Assembly (NCBI GenBank): GCA_023439305.1
Contig: JAEXOO010000014.1
Location: 31,164-95,163, forward strand
Reading direction: 5' to 3'
DNA from: Pseudomonadota bacterium
Lineage (GTDB): Bacteria > Pseudomonadota > Gammaproteobacteria > Burkholderiales > Burkholderiaceae_B
Length of the DNA stretch: 64,000 nt
Shown here: positions 7,538-15,535 of the stretch, piece after piece
How the letters are laid out: the number at the start of each line of letters is the position of its first letter
Position numbering within the stretch: the first letter of the stretch is position 1
Position numbers and translations under genes: made by a program
Notes under the pieces: model-generated
The model's input: only the letters and a program-made list of their open reading frames with translations
The model's database searches: none
Told to the model about the DNA's origin: nothing

Positions 7538-10500
7538 ATGACAAAGTCCTGTCCCCCCCAAGCCCAAGGCTTGTACCACCCCGCCAATGAACACGACGCC
7601 TGCGGCGTCGGCTTTATTGCACACATCAAAGGCCAGGCTAGCCACGCCATCATCACCCAAGGCCTGAAGATTCTCGAAAACCTGGACCATCGCGGCGCGG
7701 TGGGAGCCGACCCGCTGATGGGCGACGGCGCAGGCATTCTCATCCAGATTCCCGATCAGCTTTACCGCGAAGAAATGGCGAGCCAGGGCGTCACCTTGCC
7801 GCCCCCGGGGGAATATGGCGTGGCCATGGTGTTCCTGCCCAAGGAAACCGCCTCGCGCCTGGCTTGCGAGCAAGAGCTGGAGCGCGCCGTGCGCGCCGAA
7901 GGGCAAGTATTGCTGGGCTGGCGCGACGTGCCGGTGGACACCGCCATGCCCATGTCGCCCACCGTGAAGGCCAACGAACCCGTCATTCGCCAGCTCTTCA
8001 TCGGCCGCGGCCCGGACGTGATGGTGCCCGACGCGCTGGAACGCAAGCTGTATGTCATCCGCAAGACAGCCAGCCACGCCATCTACCGCATGCAGCTCGC
8101 CCACGGACAGGAATATTTCGTACCCTCGGCCTCGGTGCGCACCGTGGTCTACAAAGGATTGCTGCTGGCGGACCAGGTCGGGCGTTACTACCGCGATCTG
8201 GCCGATTCGCGTGCCTGCTCCGCACTGGCCTTGGTGCACCAGCGTTTTTCCACCAATACCTTCCCCGCGTGGCCCCTGGCCCACCCCTATCGCCTGATCG
8301 CCCACAACGGCGAAATCAATACCGTGCAGGGCAACTTCAACTGGCTGCGCGCCCGCGAAGGCACCATGGAATCGGCCGTGCTGGGGGCTGATCTGCAAAA
8401 GCTCTACCCCATTGTCTACGAAGGCCAGTCCGACACCGCCACCTTCGACAACTGTCTGGAACTGCTGGTCATGTCCGGCTATTCCCTGCCCCACGCCATG
8501 ATGATCATGATGCCCGAGGCCTGGGAGCAGCACGCTGAAATGGACGAAAGCCGGCGCGCCTTCTACGAATACTATGCCGCCCAGATGGAACCCTGGGACG
8601 GCCCGGCCGCCATGGCTTTCACTGACGGCCTGCAGATCGGCGCCCTGCTCGATCGCAACGGCCTGCGCCCGGCCCGCTATGTCATCACGGACGACGACAT
8701 GATCGTGCTGGCCTCGGAAGCCGGCACCCTGCCCATTCCCGAGCATCGCATCGTCAAGAAATGGCGCCTGCAGCCCGGCAAGATGCTGTTGATCGACCTG
8801 GAACAGGGCCGCATCATAGCCGATGCGGAGATCAAGTCCCAGCTGGCCAACGCCCACCCCTACAAGCAATGGATCGACCGCCTGCGCCTGCGCCTGGATT
8901 CACTGCCGGGCGTGCCGGGTGTGCGCAGCCAGCTCCTGGCCCGCGACCTGCTCGATCAGCAACAAGCCTTTGGCTGGACCCAGGAAGACCTGAAAATCGT
9001 GCTGCAGCCCATGGCCAGCAAAGGCGAAGAGGCGACCGGATCCATGGGCAACGATGCGCCCCTGGCCGTGCTGTCCAACAAGCCCAAGACCTTCTACCAC
9101 TATTTCCGCCAGCTGTTCGCCCAGGTCACCAATCCGCCCATCGACCCGATCCGCGAACAAATGGTGATGTCGCTGGTGTCCTTCATCGGCCCCAAGCCCA
9201 ATCTGCTGGACATCAACAACGTTAACCCGCCGCTGCGTCTGGAAGTGCCGCAGCCCATCCTCAGCCCGGCCGAGATGAATCAGATCCGGCGCGTGGAACA
9301 GGCCAGCAACGGCAAGTTCCGCAGCTTCGAGCTGGACATCACCTATCCTCGCGCCTGGGGCCCCGAGGGCATAGAAGCCAGCGTCGCGGCGCTGTGCGCC
9401 CGGGCCGCCGACGCGGTGCGCAGCGGCTACAACATCCTGATCGTCACCGACCGGCAAATCAATGCCGAGCAAGTAGCCATTCCCGCGCTGCTGGCCACCT
9501 CGGCCATTCATCAGCACCTGATCCGCGCCGGCTTGCGCACCCGCACCGGCCTGGTCGTGGAGACAGGATCGGCCCGCGAAGTGCACCACTTCGCCCTGCT
9601 GGGCGGCTACGGTGCCGAAGCCATGCATCCCTGGCTGGCCTTCGAGACGCTTCAGCAGATGGCCCAGGACCCGGCCAGCGGCCTGGATGCGGCTCATGCC
9701 GAAAGCTACTACATTAAAGCCATCAACAAAGGGCTGTACAAGGTCATGTCCAAGATGGGCATCTCGACCTATATGTCCTATACCGGTGCGCAGATTTTTG
9801 AGGCTATCGGTCTGTCGCGCTCACTGATCGACAAATATTTCGTGGGCACCTCCTGTCCCATCGAAGGCATCGATATCTTCACCGTCGCCGAAGAGGCCCT
9901 GCGCCAGCACCAGGCTGCCTATGGCAACGACCCCGTGCTGCAGAACCAGCTGGATGCGGGCGGCGAATACGCCGTGCGCGTGCGCGGCGAAGAGCACATG
10001 TGGACGCCGGACTCCATCGCCAAGCTGCAACACTCCACACGAGCCAACAACTACGGCACCTATAAGGAATACGCGCGCCTGATCAACGATCAAAGCCGGC
10101 GCCACATGACGCTGCGCGGCTTGTTCGAGTTCCGCCTGGACCCAACCCACGCCATTGCCCTGGACGAGGTCGAGCCCGCCAGCGAGATCGTCAAGCGTTT
10201 TGCCACCGGCGCCATGTCGCTAGGCTCAATCTCCACCGAGGCCCACGCGGTTCTGGCTGTGGCCATGAACCGCATCGGCGGCAAATCCAATACCGGTGAA
10301 GGCGGCGAGGACGAACGCCGCTACGAACACGAGCTGCAACATGGCACCAGCGGCATCCGCCAGGGCGATACGCTGGCCGGCATTCTGGGCGAAGACCGCG
10401 TCGTCGCCCATGTCGAATTGCAGGAAAACGACTCGCTGCGCTCGCGCATCAAGCAGGTGGCCTCGGGGCGCTTCGGCGTCTCAGCAGAGTACCTGTGCAG

Positions 10501-12292
10501 CGCCGACCAGATCCAGATCAAGATGGCACAAGGGGCCAAGCCCGGCGAAGGCGGCCAACTGCCCGGCCACAAAGTGTCCGAATATATCGCCAAGCTGCGC
10601 TACTCCGTGCCCGGCGTGGGCTTGATATCGCCCCCGCCGCATCACGACATCTATTCCATCGAAGACCTGGCGCAGTTGATCCACGACCTTAAAAACGTCA
10701 ATTCCAGCGCCGACATCTCCGTCAAGCTGGTCTCCAAGGTCGGGGTAGGCACCGTGGCGGCCGGCGTAGCCAAGGCCAAGGCCGACCACGTCGTCATCGC
10801 CGGCCACGACGGCGGCACCGGCGCTTCGCCCATCTCGTCCATCAAGCATGCCGGCACGCCCTGGGAGCTGGGTTTGGCCGAAACCCAGCAGACCCTGCTG
10901 TTGAATCGTCTGCGCAGCCGTATCCGCGTACAGGCCGACGGCCAGATGAAGACCGGCCGAGATGTGGTCATCGGCGCCTTGCTGGGCGCCGACGAGTTCG
11001 GTTTCGCCACCGCCCCGCTGGTCGTCGAAGGCTGCATCATGATGCGCAAATGCCACCTGAACACCTGTCCGGTAGGCGTAGCCACGCAAGACCCCGTTCT
11101 ACGCCGCAAGTTCCAGGGCAAGCCTGAGCACGTGGTCAACTACTTCTTTTTCGTGGCTGAGGAAGTCCGCGAACTGATGGCCCAACTTGGCGTGCGCCGC
11201 TTCGACGAACTGATCGGACGCAGCGACTTGCTGGACATGCGCGCCGGCGTAGAGCACTGGAAAGCTCGCGGTCTGGACTTCTCGCGCCTGCTGCACCGTG
11301 TCGACAACGACGAGTCCCCGCGCCAGATCGGCGTTCAGGAACATGGTCTGGACCAGGCTCTGGATCTGCAACTGATCGAACGCAGCGCCGTCACCCTGAA
11401 CAAAGGCGCGCCGCTGTCCTTCATCACCCCGGTTCGCAACCGCAACCGCAGCGTAGGCGCCATGCTGTCGGGCGTCTTCACCAAGAAATACGGGCATCGC
11501 GGCCTGCCGGACGACACCTTGCACATCCAGTGCAACGGCACTGCCGGCCAGAGCTTCGGCGCTTTCCTGGCGCGCGGCATCACCCTGGACCTGGTGGGCG
11601 AGGCCAACGACTACGTGGGCAAAGGCCTGTCAGGCGGCCGCATCATCGTGCGCTCGCCCAACGACTTCCGCGGCTACGGCCCCGAGCACATCATCGTCGG
11701 CAATACCGTCCTGTATGGCGCTCTGGCGGGCTCGGCGTATTTCAATGGCGTAGCCGGCGAGCGTTTCGCCGTGCGCAACTCCGGTGCCAGCGCAGTGGTC
11801 GAGGGCGTGGGCGACCATGGCTGCGAATACATGACCGGCGGCACGGTCGTCGTTCTGGGCCAGGTGGGCCGCAACTTCGCCGCCGGCATGTCCGGCGGGG
11901 TGGCTTATGTATGGGATCCGGAACGCCGCCTGCAGTTACGCTGCAATCCCGGCATGGTCGATCTGGAGCCCGTGCTCAGCAAAGCCGACCAGGAAATGCA
12001 GGGCGACGTGTCCGGCTGGCACAGTCGCAGTGCCGAATCAGGCCGGCAAACCGACGAAGCCATTCTGCGCGGCCTGGTCGAAGACCACTTCCGTGCTACC
12101 GGCAGCTTCCAGGCACGCGATGTGCTCAGCAACTGGGACGGCGCCCGCCAGCAATTCGTGAAAGTCATTCCACGCGAATACCGTCGCGCACTGACCGAAC
12201 TATGGCAAGCCCCCCAAGAGCAACAAGCCGTCGCCGCGCCGGACAAGCCCGCCCGAAAAAGCAGTAAAACCCGCAGTTCGGCTTCGGCCTGA
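7538..12292 (+). CDS. gltB: Glutamate synthase (NADPH), large subunit
   Basis: With GltD it converts 2-oxoglutarate and glutamine to two glutamates. The start MTKSCPPQ gives 1584 residues; an ATG three codons earlier (7529) is an alternative. The catalytic N-terminal cysteine of the class II amidotransferase domain is C22 in HDACGVGF, so a 21-residue propeptide should be removed. The order is amidotransferase (about 22-430), central domain, FMN synthase domain with GEGGQLPGHKV and GHDGGTGASP, the 3Fe-4S cysteines in CIMMRKCHLNTC, and the C-terminal GXGXG beta-helix domain. gltD follows after 34 bp in the same operon. Confidence 0.98.
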   Translation: MTKSCPPQAQGLYHPANEHDACGVGFIAHIKGQASHAIITQGLKILENLDHRGAVGADPLMGDGAGILIQIPDQLYREEMASQGVTLPPPGEYGVAMVFLPKETASRLACEQELERAVRAEGQVLLGWRDVPVDTAMPMSPTVKANEPVIRQLFIGRGPDVMVPDALERKLYVIRKTASHAIYRMQLAHGQEYFVPSASVRTVVYKGLLLADQVGRYYRDLADSRACSALALVHQRFSTNTFPAWPLAHPYRLIAHNGEINTVQGNFNWLRAREGTMESAVLGADLQKLYPIVYEGQSDTATFDNCLELLVMSGYSLPHAMMIMMPEAWEQHAEMDESRRAFYEYYAAQMEPWDGPAAMAFTDGLQIGALLDRNGLRPARYVITDDDMIVLASEAGTLPIPEHRIVKKWRLQPGKMLLIDLEQGRIIADAEIKSQLANAHPYKQWIDRLRLRLDSLPGVPGVRSQLLARDLLDQQQAFGWTQEDLKIVLQPMASKGEEATGSMGNDAPLAVLSNKPKTFYHYFRQLFAQVTNPPIDPIREQMVMSLVSFIGPKPNLLDINNVNPPLRLEVPQPILSPAEMNQIRRVEQASNGKFRSFELDITYPRAWGPEGIEASVAALCARAADAVRSGYNILIVTDRQINAEQVAIPALLATSAIHQHLIRAGLRTRTGLVVETGSAREVHHFALLGGYGAEAMHPWLAFETLQQMAQDPASGLDAAHAESYYIKAINKGLYKVMSKMGISTYMSYTGAQIFEAIGLSRSLIDKYFVGTSCPIEGIDIFTVAEEALRQHQAAYGNDPVLQNQLDAGGEYAVRVRGEEHMWTPDSIAKLQHSTRANNYGTYKEYARLINDQSRRHMTLRGLFEFRLDPTHAIALDEVEPASEIVKRFATGAMSLGSISTEAHAVLAVAMNRIGGKSNTGEGGEDERRYEHELQHGTSGIRQGDTLAGILGEDRVVAHVELQENDSLRSRIKQVASGRFGVSAEYLCSADQIQIKMAQGAKPGEGGQLPGHKVSEYIAKLRYSVPGVGLISPPPHHDIYSIEDLAQLIHDLKNVNSSADISVKLVSKVGVGTVAAGVAKAKADHVVIAGHDGGTGASPISSIKHAGTPWELGLAETQQTLLLNRLRSRIRVQADGQMKTGRDVVIGALLGADEFGFATAPLVVEGCIMMRKCHLNTCPVGVATQDPVLRRKFQGKPEHVVNYFFFVAEEVRELMAQLGVRRFDELIGRSDLLDMRAGVEHWKARGLDFSRLLHRVDNDESPRQIGVQEHGLDQALDLQLIERSAVTLNKGAPLSFITPVRNRNRSVGAMLSGVFTKKYGHRGLPDDTLHIQCNGTAGQSFGAFLARGITLDLVGEANDYVGKGLSGGRIIVRSPNDFRGYGPEHIIVGNTVLYGALAGSAYFNGVAGERFAVRNSGASAVVEGVGDHGCEYMTGGTVVVLGQVGRNFAAGMSGGVAYVWDPERRLQLRCNPGMVDLEPVLSKADQEMQGDVSGWHSRSAESGRQTDEAILRGLVEDHFRATGSFQARDVLSNWDGARQQFVKVIPREYRRALTELWQAPQEQQAVAAPDKPARKSSKTRSSASA

Positions 12293-12326
12293 ACCCTTCC
12301 CATCACCATCAGGAAACGGAAACATC

Positions 12327-13799
12327 ATGGGAAAGACCACTGGATTTCTTGAATACCAACGTTTGCAGGAAGCGGTCGAAGCGCCACTGACGCGGGTCAA
12401 ACACTGGAAGGAGTTCGTCCAGGCCCTGGACGACCAGCAGGCCGGCGTTCAGGCTGCGCGCTGCATGGACTGCGGCATCCCCTTCTGTCATAACGGCTGC
12501 CCGGTGAACAACATCATTCCGGACTGGAACGACCTGGTCTACCGGCAGCAGTGGAAAGAAGCGCTGGATGTGCTGCACTCCACCAACAACTTCCCCGAAG
12601 TCACCGGCCGCATCTGCCCGGCGCCCTGCGAAGCGGCCTGTACGCTGAACATCGACCGCATGCCGGTGGGCATCAAGTCCATCGAACACGCCATCATCGA
12701 CAAGGGTTGGGAAAACGGCTGGGTCGTGCCCCAGCCCCCCAGCCAGAAAACCGGCAAACGAGTGGCCGTCATCGGCTCGGGCCCGGCCGGCCTGGCCTGC
12801 GCGCAGCAGTTGGCGCGCGTCGGTCATCATGTCATTGTCTTTGAGAAAAGCGATCGCATCGGCGGACTGATGCGCTACGGCATCCCCGACTTCAAGCTGG
12901 ACAAGCACCTGCTGGACCGCCGTATCGCCCAAATGGAAGCCGAAGGCGTCGAGTTCCGCCCCTCGACCTATATCGGCCATGCCGATGACAGCGCCGCCCG
13001 TGAACCGGGCTTGACGGTGCTGTCTCCTGCCGACCTGGACCAGCAGTTCGACGCCGTGGTGCTGGCCGGCGGCTCCGAAACCCCCCGCATGCTGGATGTG
13101 CCCGGCAGCGAGCTGGGCGGCATCCATCCCGCCATGGATTTCCTGCGCATCCAGAACAAGCAGGTGGCCGGCGACCGCGGCAAGCCCGCCATCAGCGCCA
13201 AGGACAAGCACGTCATCGTCATCGGCGGCGGCGACACGGGTTCGGATTGCGTGGGCACCAGCAATCGCCAAGGCGCCAGATCGGTGACCCAGTTTGAGCT
13301 GATGCCCCGCCCTCCCGAGCAGGAAAACACCGCCCTGGTCTGGCCCTATTGGCCTGCCAAGCTGCGTACATCGTCATCGCACGAAGAAGGTTGCGAACGC
13401 GACTGGGCCATCAGTACGCAAGGACTGGACGGCAAGGATGGCCAGGTCCGTCAGTTGCACGCCGTACGCGTGCAATGGCAAACGGATGCCGATACCGGAC
13501 GGATGAGCATGGCGCCCGTCGAGGGCACCGAAATGACCTTTCCCGCCGACCTGGTGCTGTTGGCCATGGGATTTGTATCGCCCGTGCGCCAGATGCTGGA
13601 CGCGTTCGAACTGCAGCCTGACAACCGTGGCAACGTGGCCGCCAACACCGAGGACTACCAGACCGCCCGCGCCAAGGTCTTTGCGGCCGGCGACATGCGC
13701 CGCGGTCAATCCCTGATCGTCTGGGCCATTCGCGAAGGCCGCCAGTGCGCCCGCGCCGTGGATGAGTTCCTGATGGGCAGTTCCACCCTGCCGCGCTGA
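12327..13799 (+). CDS. gltD: Glutamate synthase (NADPH), small subunit
   Basis: A 490-residue FAD/NADPH protein that feeds electrons to GltB. N-terminal cysteines C46, C49, C54, C58 (CMDCGIPFCHNGCP) and C97, C101, C105 (CPAPCEAAC) bind the two 4Fe-4S clusters. The FAD motif VAVIGSGPAGLACAQQ is at about 146-161 and the NADPH motif VIVIGGGDTGSDC about 150 residues later. AGDMRRGQSLIVWAIREGR near the C-terminus is the second FAD contact. Length and motifs are normal for the family. A long hairpin follows the stop codon by 17 bases. Confidence 0.98.
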   Translation: MGKTTGFLEYQRLQEAVEAPLTRVKHWKEFVQALDDQQAGVQAARCMDCGIPFCHNGCPVNNIIPDWNDLVYRQQWKEALDVLHSTNNFPEVTGRICPAPCEAACTLNIDRMPVGIKSIEHAIIDKGWENGWVVPQPPSQKTGKRVAVIGSGPAGLACAQQLARVGHHVIVFEKSDRIGGLMRYGIPDFKLDKHLLDRRIAQMEAEGVEFRPSTYIGHADDSAAREPGLTVLSPADLDQQFDAVVLAGGSETPRMLDVPGSELGGIHPAMDFLRIQNKQVAGDRGKPAISAKDKHVIVIGGGDTGSDCVGTSNRQGARSVTQFELMPRPPEQENTALVWPYWPAKLRTSSSHEEGCERDWAISTQGLDGKDGQVRQLHAVRVQWQTDADTGRMSMAPVEGTEMTFPADLVLLAMGFVSPVRQMLDAFELQPDNRGNVAANTEDYQTARAKVFAAGDMRRGQSLIVWAIREGRQCARAVDEFLMGSSTLPR

Positions 13800-13816
13800 T
13801 CCAAACTGCCCGCCAG

Positions 13817-13866
13817 GCACGGCCTCCCGATAATCGGACACCGATCCGGATATCGAGAGGCCGTGC
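13817..13866. repeat. Long imperfect hairpin after gltD
   Basis: A 10-bp perfect outer stem (GCACGGCCTC / GAGGCCGTGC), one C-A mismatch, then CGATA/TATCG, a one-sided bulge CCGGA, and ATCGG/CCGAT closing a three-base loop: 20 paired bases in 50. There is no T-run directly after it; a T5 run begins 13 bases later. It could stabilise the 3' end of the gltBD mRNA or assist termination. Confidence 0.55.
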
Positions 13867-13984
13867 GGATCAAGGGCGTTTTTACCTTCAGACCCGTATT
13901 TCTACGCAGGACATTCACGTTCCGCAGCCATAGCCTGAATCACCTAAAACCCGCATTCTGGAGACTGCGCTTTGCGGGGCCGCC

Positions 13985-14974
13985 ATGAATGTTCAAGACA
14001 GTTGCTATCGTCAACTTTTCTCTCACCACATCCTGTTTCAGGCCTTGACTGGCGCCTTGCTGTCCAACAGGCTCTCTCATCGCTGGCGGCTGGATCAGGC
14101 GCAATCCGTGTCGTCGGTCTACGTGGGCCCCGATCTGCAAAATCGTCAGGCCGACCTGATATGGAACATTCCGGCGCGCCATCCTGAACATAAGCCCATT
14201 GTCTTGCTGGTCGAACATCAATCCCGACCGGACCCCGACATGCCGCTGCGCCTGCTTACGTATACCGTACTGCACTACCAGGCGCTGCAACGCGCCAGCC
14301 CCAAATGCACAACAGCCTTGCCTTGGCTATTGCCCGTCATCCTGTACAGCGGCGAGCGCCCCTGGCCTTTGCCGGTTCGTATTCAGAACCTGATAGACAA
14401 AGCCCCGGCCCCGTGGCTGGAACGCCACACCCCAAGGCAGGATGTTTTGCTGTTTGATCTTAAAAAACAAGTTCTGGCCAACTTGCTGCCGACAGAGAGC
14501 CCGCTGATGCTGATTTGCCAGATGGAGCACAACCAGGGCCTGATCCATCTGGCAGACTTACTGCAAACCGTGCATCGCATCCTGCCGGATGCAAACCTGC
14601 AACGTGATCTGGCAAGCTGGATCAACCGTGTGCTTCTGCCTCGCCATCTTCCTGACCTTGTCTTGCCACGCCTAGACCGTTTACTGGAGATCCGCGCCAT
14701 GCTTATCGACCACTCCCGTTCGTGGGCTCACCAATGGCTGGCGCAGGGCCGGCAGCAAGGCATCCAGAAAGGCATACAAGTTGGCCGCCTCCAATCCAGT
14801 CGCTTGCTGCTCAGCCGCCAGATGCGCCATAAATTCGGCCGCCTGTCCCGAATCCACTGGGAGCAGCTTGCACAGGCCGATCTGGCTCAACTGCAAGCAT
14901 GGAGCATACGGCTGTTGCAGGCGGAGTCGTTAGAGGATGTCTTGGCCCCGCCTTGCCCCTTTTCCATTAAGTAA
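13985..14974 (+). CDS. Rpn/YhgA-type PD-(D/E)XK nuclease (transposase_31 family)
   Basis: A 329-residue protein of the recombination-promoting nuclease family, formerly annotated as putative transposase. The nuclease core is visible near residues 48-85: RQADLIWNI gives the conserved aspartate, and VLLVEHQSRPD gives the E-x-Q motif. YTVLHYQAL and LPVILYSGERPWP follow, as in Rpn proteins. The C-terminal part has basic repeats (GRQQGIQKGIQVGRLQ) common in this group. It stands alone, with no transposon ends or second nuclease visible. Family members promote RecA-independent recombination and some act in phage defence; the role here is unknown. Confidence 0.85.
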   Translation: MNVQDSCYRQLFSHHILFQALTGALLSNRLSHRWRLDQAQSVSSVYVGPDLQNRQADLIWNIPARHPEHKPIVLLVEHQSRPDPDMPLRLLTYTVLHYQALQRASPKCTTALPWLLPVILYSGERPWPLPVRIQNLIDKAPAPWLERHTPRQDVLLFDLKKQVLANLLPTESPLMLICQMEHNQGLIHLADLLQTVHRILPDANLQRDLASWINRVLLPRHLPDLVLPRLDRLLEIRAMLIDHSRSWAHQWLAQGRQQGIQKGIQVGRLQSSRLLLSRQMRHKFGRLSRIHWEQLAQADLAQLQAWSIRLLQAESLEDVLAPPCPFSIK

Positions 14975-15036
14975 GGAATACGGCTTGACGACCAGGTCTT
15001 CAAGTTTATGATTTTTCGTTATTTTTTTATCAGACA

Positions 15037-15111
15037 TAGGGTTTTCCCTAAAAAACGACAAGCCTAGGGCGACCTAGGGTTTACCCTTGATAAGCCCTAG
15101 GGAAAACCCTA
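15037..15111. promoter_or_regulatory. Cluster of three dyad operators
   Basis: Three copies of a dyad TAGGG-N4-CCCT(A/T) at 15037-15050, 15075-15088 and 15098-15111 (centres 38 and 23 bp apart), plus an extra CCTAGGG half-site at 15063-15069. The second overlaps the -35 box and the third fills the spacer and touches the -10 box of the promoter at 15087-15115. This arrangement is typical of repressor binding. I do not know which regulator uses this site. Confidence 0.65.
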
Positions 15112-15115
15112 TAAT
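15087..15115 (+). promoter_or_regulatory. Strong sigma-70 promoter for the small gene at 15158
   Basis: TTGATA (15087-15092), a 17-bp spacer, and a consensus TATAAT (15110-15115). Transcription would start near 15122, leaving a leader of about 36 bases ahead of the ATG at 15158. Few promoters in this window come this close to consensus, so strong expression controlled by the overlapping dyads is expected. Confidence 0.75.
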
Positions 15116-15157
15116 GAAATCTCTTTCAGTCAGACCTTCACCTTAAAGGCAAATAAA

Positions 15158-15394
15158 ATGTCTACCATGACCACTTACTCGCACTACATTCACTGGAGTG
15201 ATGCTGTTGAGCGTGGGGTTATGCAGCATGCCCTGGAAAACGGTGAATCCGTGTCTATCGTAGCCCTGACCAAGGAAAGCTCGTCGCTGATTTCTCGCGT
15301 CGCGCGCAGTGTGTTCGACTACATGGTCAGTGTTACTCGTGCATTGGACGAAGCCCGCCTCCGCGACGCTCGCATGTCGGCCTGCTACTGGTAA
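15158..15394 (+). CDS. Small conserved-looking protein of unknown function (78 aa)
   Basis: MSTMTTYSHYIHW begins the protein; an AAAGG site lies upstream. It is predicted to be mostly helical and soluble, with no signal peptide or membrane segment, an amphipathic central region (SSSLISRVARSVFDYMVSV) and an aromatic C-terminal end (ACYW). I do not recognise the family. The reasons to accept it as real are the near-consensus promoter with three operator dyads, the ribosome-binding site and the intrinsic terminator 49 bases after its stop: a complete single-gene transcription unit. Confidence 0.75.
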   Translation: MSTMTTYSHYIHWSDAVERGVMQHALENGESVSIVALTKESSSLISRVARSVFDYMVSVTRALDEARLRDARMSACYW

Positions 15395-15442
15395 TACCCT
15401 GCAACATCGCTGTAAACACAAGCAAAACACCGCTTGACGTTG

Positions 15443-15477
15443 AAAAGCCTGCTGATTTCAGCAGGCTTTTGTTTTTT
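15443..15477 (+). terminator. Intrinsic terminator
   Basis: AAAAGCCTGCTGA / TCAGCAGGCTTTT hairpin followed by a T-rich run, 49 bases after the small gene. It is nearly symmetric and may also act on transcripts from the minus-strand rep gene. Confidence 0.85.
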
Positions 15478-15535
15478 CTGTCCATGATCTGCGCATGCGC
15501 CCCCCGCACAGGCCACTGGCGGCCGATGCCGACCC

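Noticed and set aside
7511..8869. Minus-strand frame of 452 codons inside gltB
   Set aside because: Codon-bias shadow; Gly/His/Val-rich and without family features.
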